This document shows positions 61,301 to 64,000 of a stretch of 64,000 bases of DNA, in pieces (the stretch's first letter is position 1; each line of letters begins with the position of its first letter). The notes below the pieces were generated by a model that did not search any database, was not told the DNA's origin, and was given only the letters and a program-made list of their open reading frames with translations. The DNA lies in NCBI RefSeq assembly GCF_050908995.1, contig NC_135119.1, positions 20,241,001-20,305,000 on the forward strand. The letters run 5' to 3'. Source of the DNA: Andrena cerasifolii (Eukaryota; Arthropoda; Insecta; Hymenoptera; Andrenidae). A program made the position numbers and the translations under genes.

Positions 61301-63483
61301 ACATTTTCGCAAATTACGCGAATTATTGAATGGCAACAAATTAAATAGTAATTTAGTTCTATAAATACAAATATTGTGGTTTAAATTATACTTTGAAAAA
61401 TGCTAAAGAAGTAAAATAAATGGAACTAAATGAAGGTAGTAATTTTTCAGAAGTGTTTACAACCTTCCCACATTCTGCTGATTACTTCTCTTCCCTTGAC
61501 TTTAATGTTCTTGTCGGACACGACATAGTCGAACGAACCACTTAAAAGGGTCTCCTCCATGGAATCAAGGCAACCAAACCAAGTGCAAAGCAGAATCGGC
61601 TTCCGTACCTCATCTGGTCCTACCGTGACAAGAAGCGGAACAAGTACTGTTTGCATTTAATCACCAGTGTCAGCCAGAAAATAAATAAAAACGTAGCTCT
61701 CTTCGTTAATGGAGCCAGGGGTAACGACGTTGGCCTTGAGTTTTGAACGAGGGTAACCTCAGATATTCAAATTAGTACATATCGCCATTAAGAGAATCAT
61801 GGACTATATTTTATCGAAATAAATCTTCAACGAATTTAACATTTGTTCTGCTTCATTCGCAAAAATTGCGAACAGTTGTAATATATCAACAATCTGTAGA
61901 TTATGTGGTAAGTAGGTATATTTCGAACTATAATTTGAGCAAAAAAAAAACAATATCTTAAACAAGAATATTGCAACTTTTAAAATTTTATTATTCATAC
62001 CACGTATTTTCAGACTTGCTAAAAAAAAAAAATTATCGTATTACCACCAGAATTTTAAGCTCAATTTTTCTTGTTGACTCACAAATATTCTAAAATCCAA
62101 GCCCTCGGTGTAATTAAAAAAAAACTTGTAAAAATCTTTATTGTAAATCTTGTTTACAATGAGGAAACCACTTGAAAAATATACATTTACGTAGTGGTAT
62201 CCATCATTGTCTCGCTGGAAGGTAATAACCAATATCCTACTTGTTACCTGTGTCACTAATTGTTTTTACGAACGCAAAAGCATTGTCAGTTCCAGGAACT
62301 TAGTGATTGTAACTTTTCACTCGATTATACAACGATTGTTAGATGCAAGCTGCAAGATTATCGGAATTTCTAAGTAGATACCGTTATCGCCAGTAAAATA
62401 TATTCAACCATAAATGATTTCCTGGAAAGTGTTCTCGTGTAGAAAATCACGCAGATAATTTTTATCTTATTAATAATTACCTTCGCTTTTGTAAATGCTA
62501 GTTTCTCTTCATAAACAGCATGTCCTGTATTGTTGATCGAAATTTTACGTTCCTATGTTTGCACATCTAATGAAAATCAATAAACATTTGATATCGATTC
62601 TATCATTAATAGATATTCTTTAAGTTTTCTAGATTACTTTTTACGTATTTATATTTTATAGGAAACGAAAAACACTTTGTGGAAACGTGCAATCTAGTAT
62701 ATTTTTTGCCGTCTACTGCCACCCATCGCCCAAATATACAAATTCGTGAAATAAGTTAGTGGAGAGTAAGAAACTTTAATAATAAACATGTCTGTCTTAT
62801 TAAATACCGGATACCTTTTTTTAAAATTTCTATTCCACTTCGCTGTTCAAAATTATTTGTGGGAAAACAACAGTGTGGTTAATTCGGGATCGAAACAGGT
62901 AAAAACAATTGGGTCGAGGGTTTAATTAAAATTAAAAATCAATGTACCCCGATTTAATACACAGCAGGAATAGTGAAAAATAAAATTTCTGTTTTATAAA
63001 ATATACGATCTATTTGTGTGTTCGCATGCAAACGTTACAAGGCACTTCCATTACAATAAAATTGTCATTTGGCAGTAGGTAACATTCTTCAATTCTTTGA
63101 AATCATCCGTATCAAAAATATTCTTCTAAGCGAATTAAAATCTCTCAGGGTATTCCTTCTATCTAAGAATGCCTCCTTCATGCGTGAACAATAGATATAC
63201 ATACTGATCAAATTTGTCAATCGTGAATGACTAAAATACTCATTTTTTAAAAAAAAAAAAAAAACACAAAGAGAAACAACGATTCGTTGAATGTCATTAA
63301 AATCGTAGATGCAATGTAATAAATAAGAACGCGGAATGATCTCAGTATCACTTATATGTACACCTAATTACTCTATGGAAATTCGATTGTTTCTAAATTT
63401 CATTTCAGTATTTTCGTTCGTAGCTTTTAAAAAGAAAATTCTCAGCAAACACTCCTTTATCTAGAAATGGTTGCAGTCGTCAT
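58396..63483. other. Spacer between the yellow gene and the transporter
   Basis: Five kilobases with no gene I can name. The DNA just above 58395 must contain the yellow promoter, but no clear TATA or initiator was picked out. A GC-richer patch at 60.1-60.6 kb and the open frame at 61447-61656 are the only stretches that stand out. The rest is AT-rich, with A-runs near 61940, 62020 and 63250. Confidence 0.5.
61447..61656 (-). CDS. Short open frame of unknown nature
   Basis: A 69-codon frame from ATG at 61656. Its composition is richer in G and C than its surroundings and its residues look protein-like (for example LLVTVGPDEVRKPILLCTWF). I do not recognise it. It could be an exon, a gene relic, part of a transposon or chance. 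No splice partners or repeats of it were found in the window. Confidence 0.2.
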   Translation of the reverse strand: MQTVLVPLLVTVGPDEVRKPILLCTWFGCLDSMEETLLSGSFDYVVSDKNIKVKGREVISRMWEGCKHF

Positions 63484-64000
63484 TTATAGCGCCGCCTCTG
63501 CTTCGATGTCCTTCGGATTCTTCTTTATTTTGTGAGATTTCCTGCAACAAATATAAAAGCTTTCCTTAGTCTCGATAAAAATGATTTTATACGAGAGGTA
63601 CAAAGGACAAGGGCCGTGGCAATTAAGTGCAAATATCTGCGAAAATTTTACTCACTTTCCAAAATCCTCGCCATCTTGAAGAGTCTCCGGAAGTGTGCAT
63701 CCAACAGTTTCTGGCAACAGAAAGCAAAGCATGGCACCGACAAGTGGCAGGACTCCAAAAAAGACCGGTGGCAGCCACGGTTGAATATGATCCTTTAATG
63801 AGACATTAAAATATTAATAACAAAAAATGTTCAAACATAGGTATCTACCATATACGAAGAAGCACTTATACATGTAATTGTATGCCTCTATAGATTGACT
63901 AAAATTACATACTGAGCTTCTATTATTGAAAATTAACTTTAAATTTATCTAATACTAGCTTAAACCACCCGCGGCGTTGCCCGGTAAAGCTTCGATTGTC
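63484..64000 (-). CDS. Organic cation transporter (SLC22-like), 3' end
   Basis: The last two coding exons are 63656-63792 and 63484-63541, joined in frame across a 114-bp intron; the gene continues beyond the right edge of the window. Exon 63656-63792 encodes DHIQPWLPPVFFGVLPLVGA followed by MLCFLLPETVGCTLPETLQD, a final membrane helix and the PETxGxxLPETLxD motif typical of the SLC22 family. The tail is short, polar and basic (KKSHKIKKNPKDIEAEAAL) and cytoplasmic. Family members are 12-helix major-facilitator carriers in the plasma membrane that move organic cations or carnitine-like solutes; the substrate cannot be told from this piece. Bases 63793-64000 are intron. Confidence 0.85.
63955..64000. 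repeat. Possible repeat end cut by the window edge
   Basis: ACTAGCTTAAACCACCCGCG followed by GCGTTGCCCGG resembles the GC-rich CCCGCGGC-TTGCCCG ends seen on some dispersed insect repeats. It is cut by the window edge, so neither its extent nor its family can be judged. Confidence 0.25.

Noticed and set aside
1..64000. CRISPR, toxin-antitoxin, phage or operon systems
   Set aside because: Gene structure is eukaryotic throughout. The regular 35-bp repeat at 46.4 kb has no spacers and is a minisatellite.

Overview
The window looks like nuclear DNA from an insect, most likely a hymenopteran (bee, ant or relative). It is AT-rich, its genes are split by GT-AG introns, and the spaces hold many short non-autonomous DNA transposons. 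Gene content (a yellow/MRJP-family gene, an insect-type secreted C-type lectin, an SLC22-like organic cation transporter, an RPGR orthologue) fits an insect. The species cannot be fixed from the sequence alone. There are no bacterial operons, CRISPR arrays, rRNA genes or convincing tRNAs.

Layout. 1-18.4 kb: no gene recognised; MITEs, foldback elements and a GC-rich island near 6.5-7.1 kb. 18.4-31.26 kb: plus-strand C-type lectin gene with five coding exons (331 aa) and a 10 kb first intron. 33.06-34.74 kb: minus-strand 5' part of an HTATSF1 (Tat-SF1/Cus2-type U2 snRNP factor) gene. Its first two coding exons are intact, but the rest of the gene is not seen in the window. 37.0-54.0 kb: plus-strand RPGR gene, reconstructed as 12 coding exons and 775 aa, with a 7-bladed RCC1 propeller, a long acidic low-complexity exon, a basic tail and a C-terminal CAIL prenylation box. 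54.79-58.40 kb: minus-strand yellow/MRJP-family gene, five exons, 405 aa, convergent with RPGR. 58.4-63.48 kb: no clear gene. 63.48-64.0 kb: the last two exons of a minus-strand organic cation transporter.

The exon models were built by hand: splice sites and codon phase were checked at every junction and all joins keep frame. HTATSF1 and RPGR are divergently arranged, with 2.3 kb between their start codons. RPGR and yellow are tail to tail.

The genes do not form one pathway. RPGR is a ciliary protein, HTATSF1 a splicing factor, the lectin and the yellow protein are secreted, and the transporter sits in the plasma membrane. I found no new multi-gene system. The most useful observations are the conserved RPGR architecture including its CaaX exon, the apparently truncated HTATSF1 locus whose first intron is almost wholly made of three abutting MITEs, the non-canonical lectin with a long basic tail, and the range of palindromic and terminal-inverted-repeat elements.
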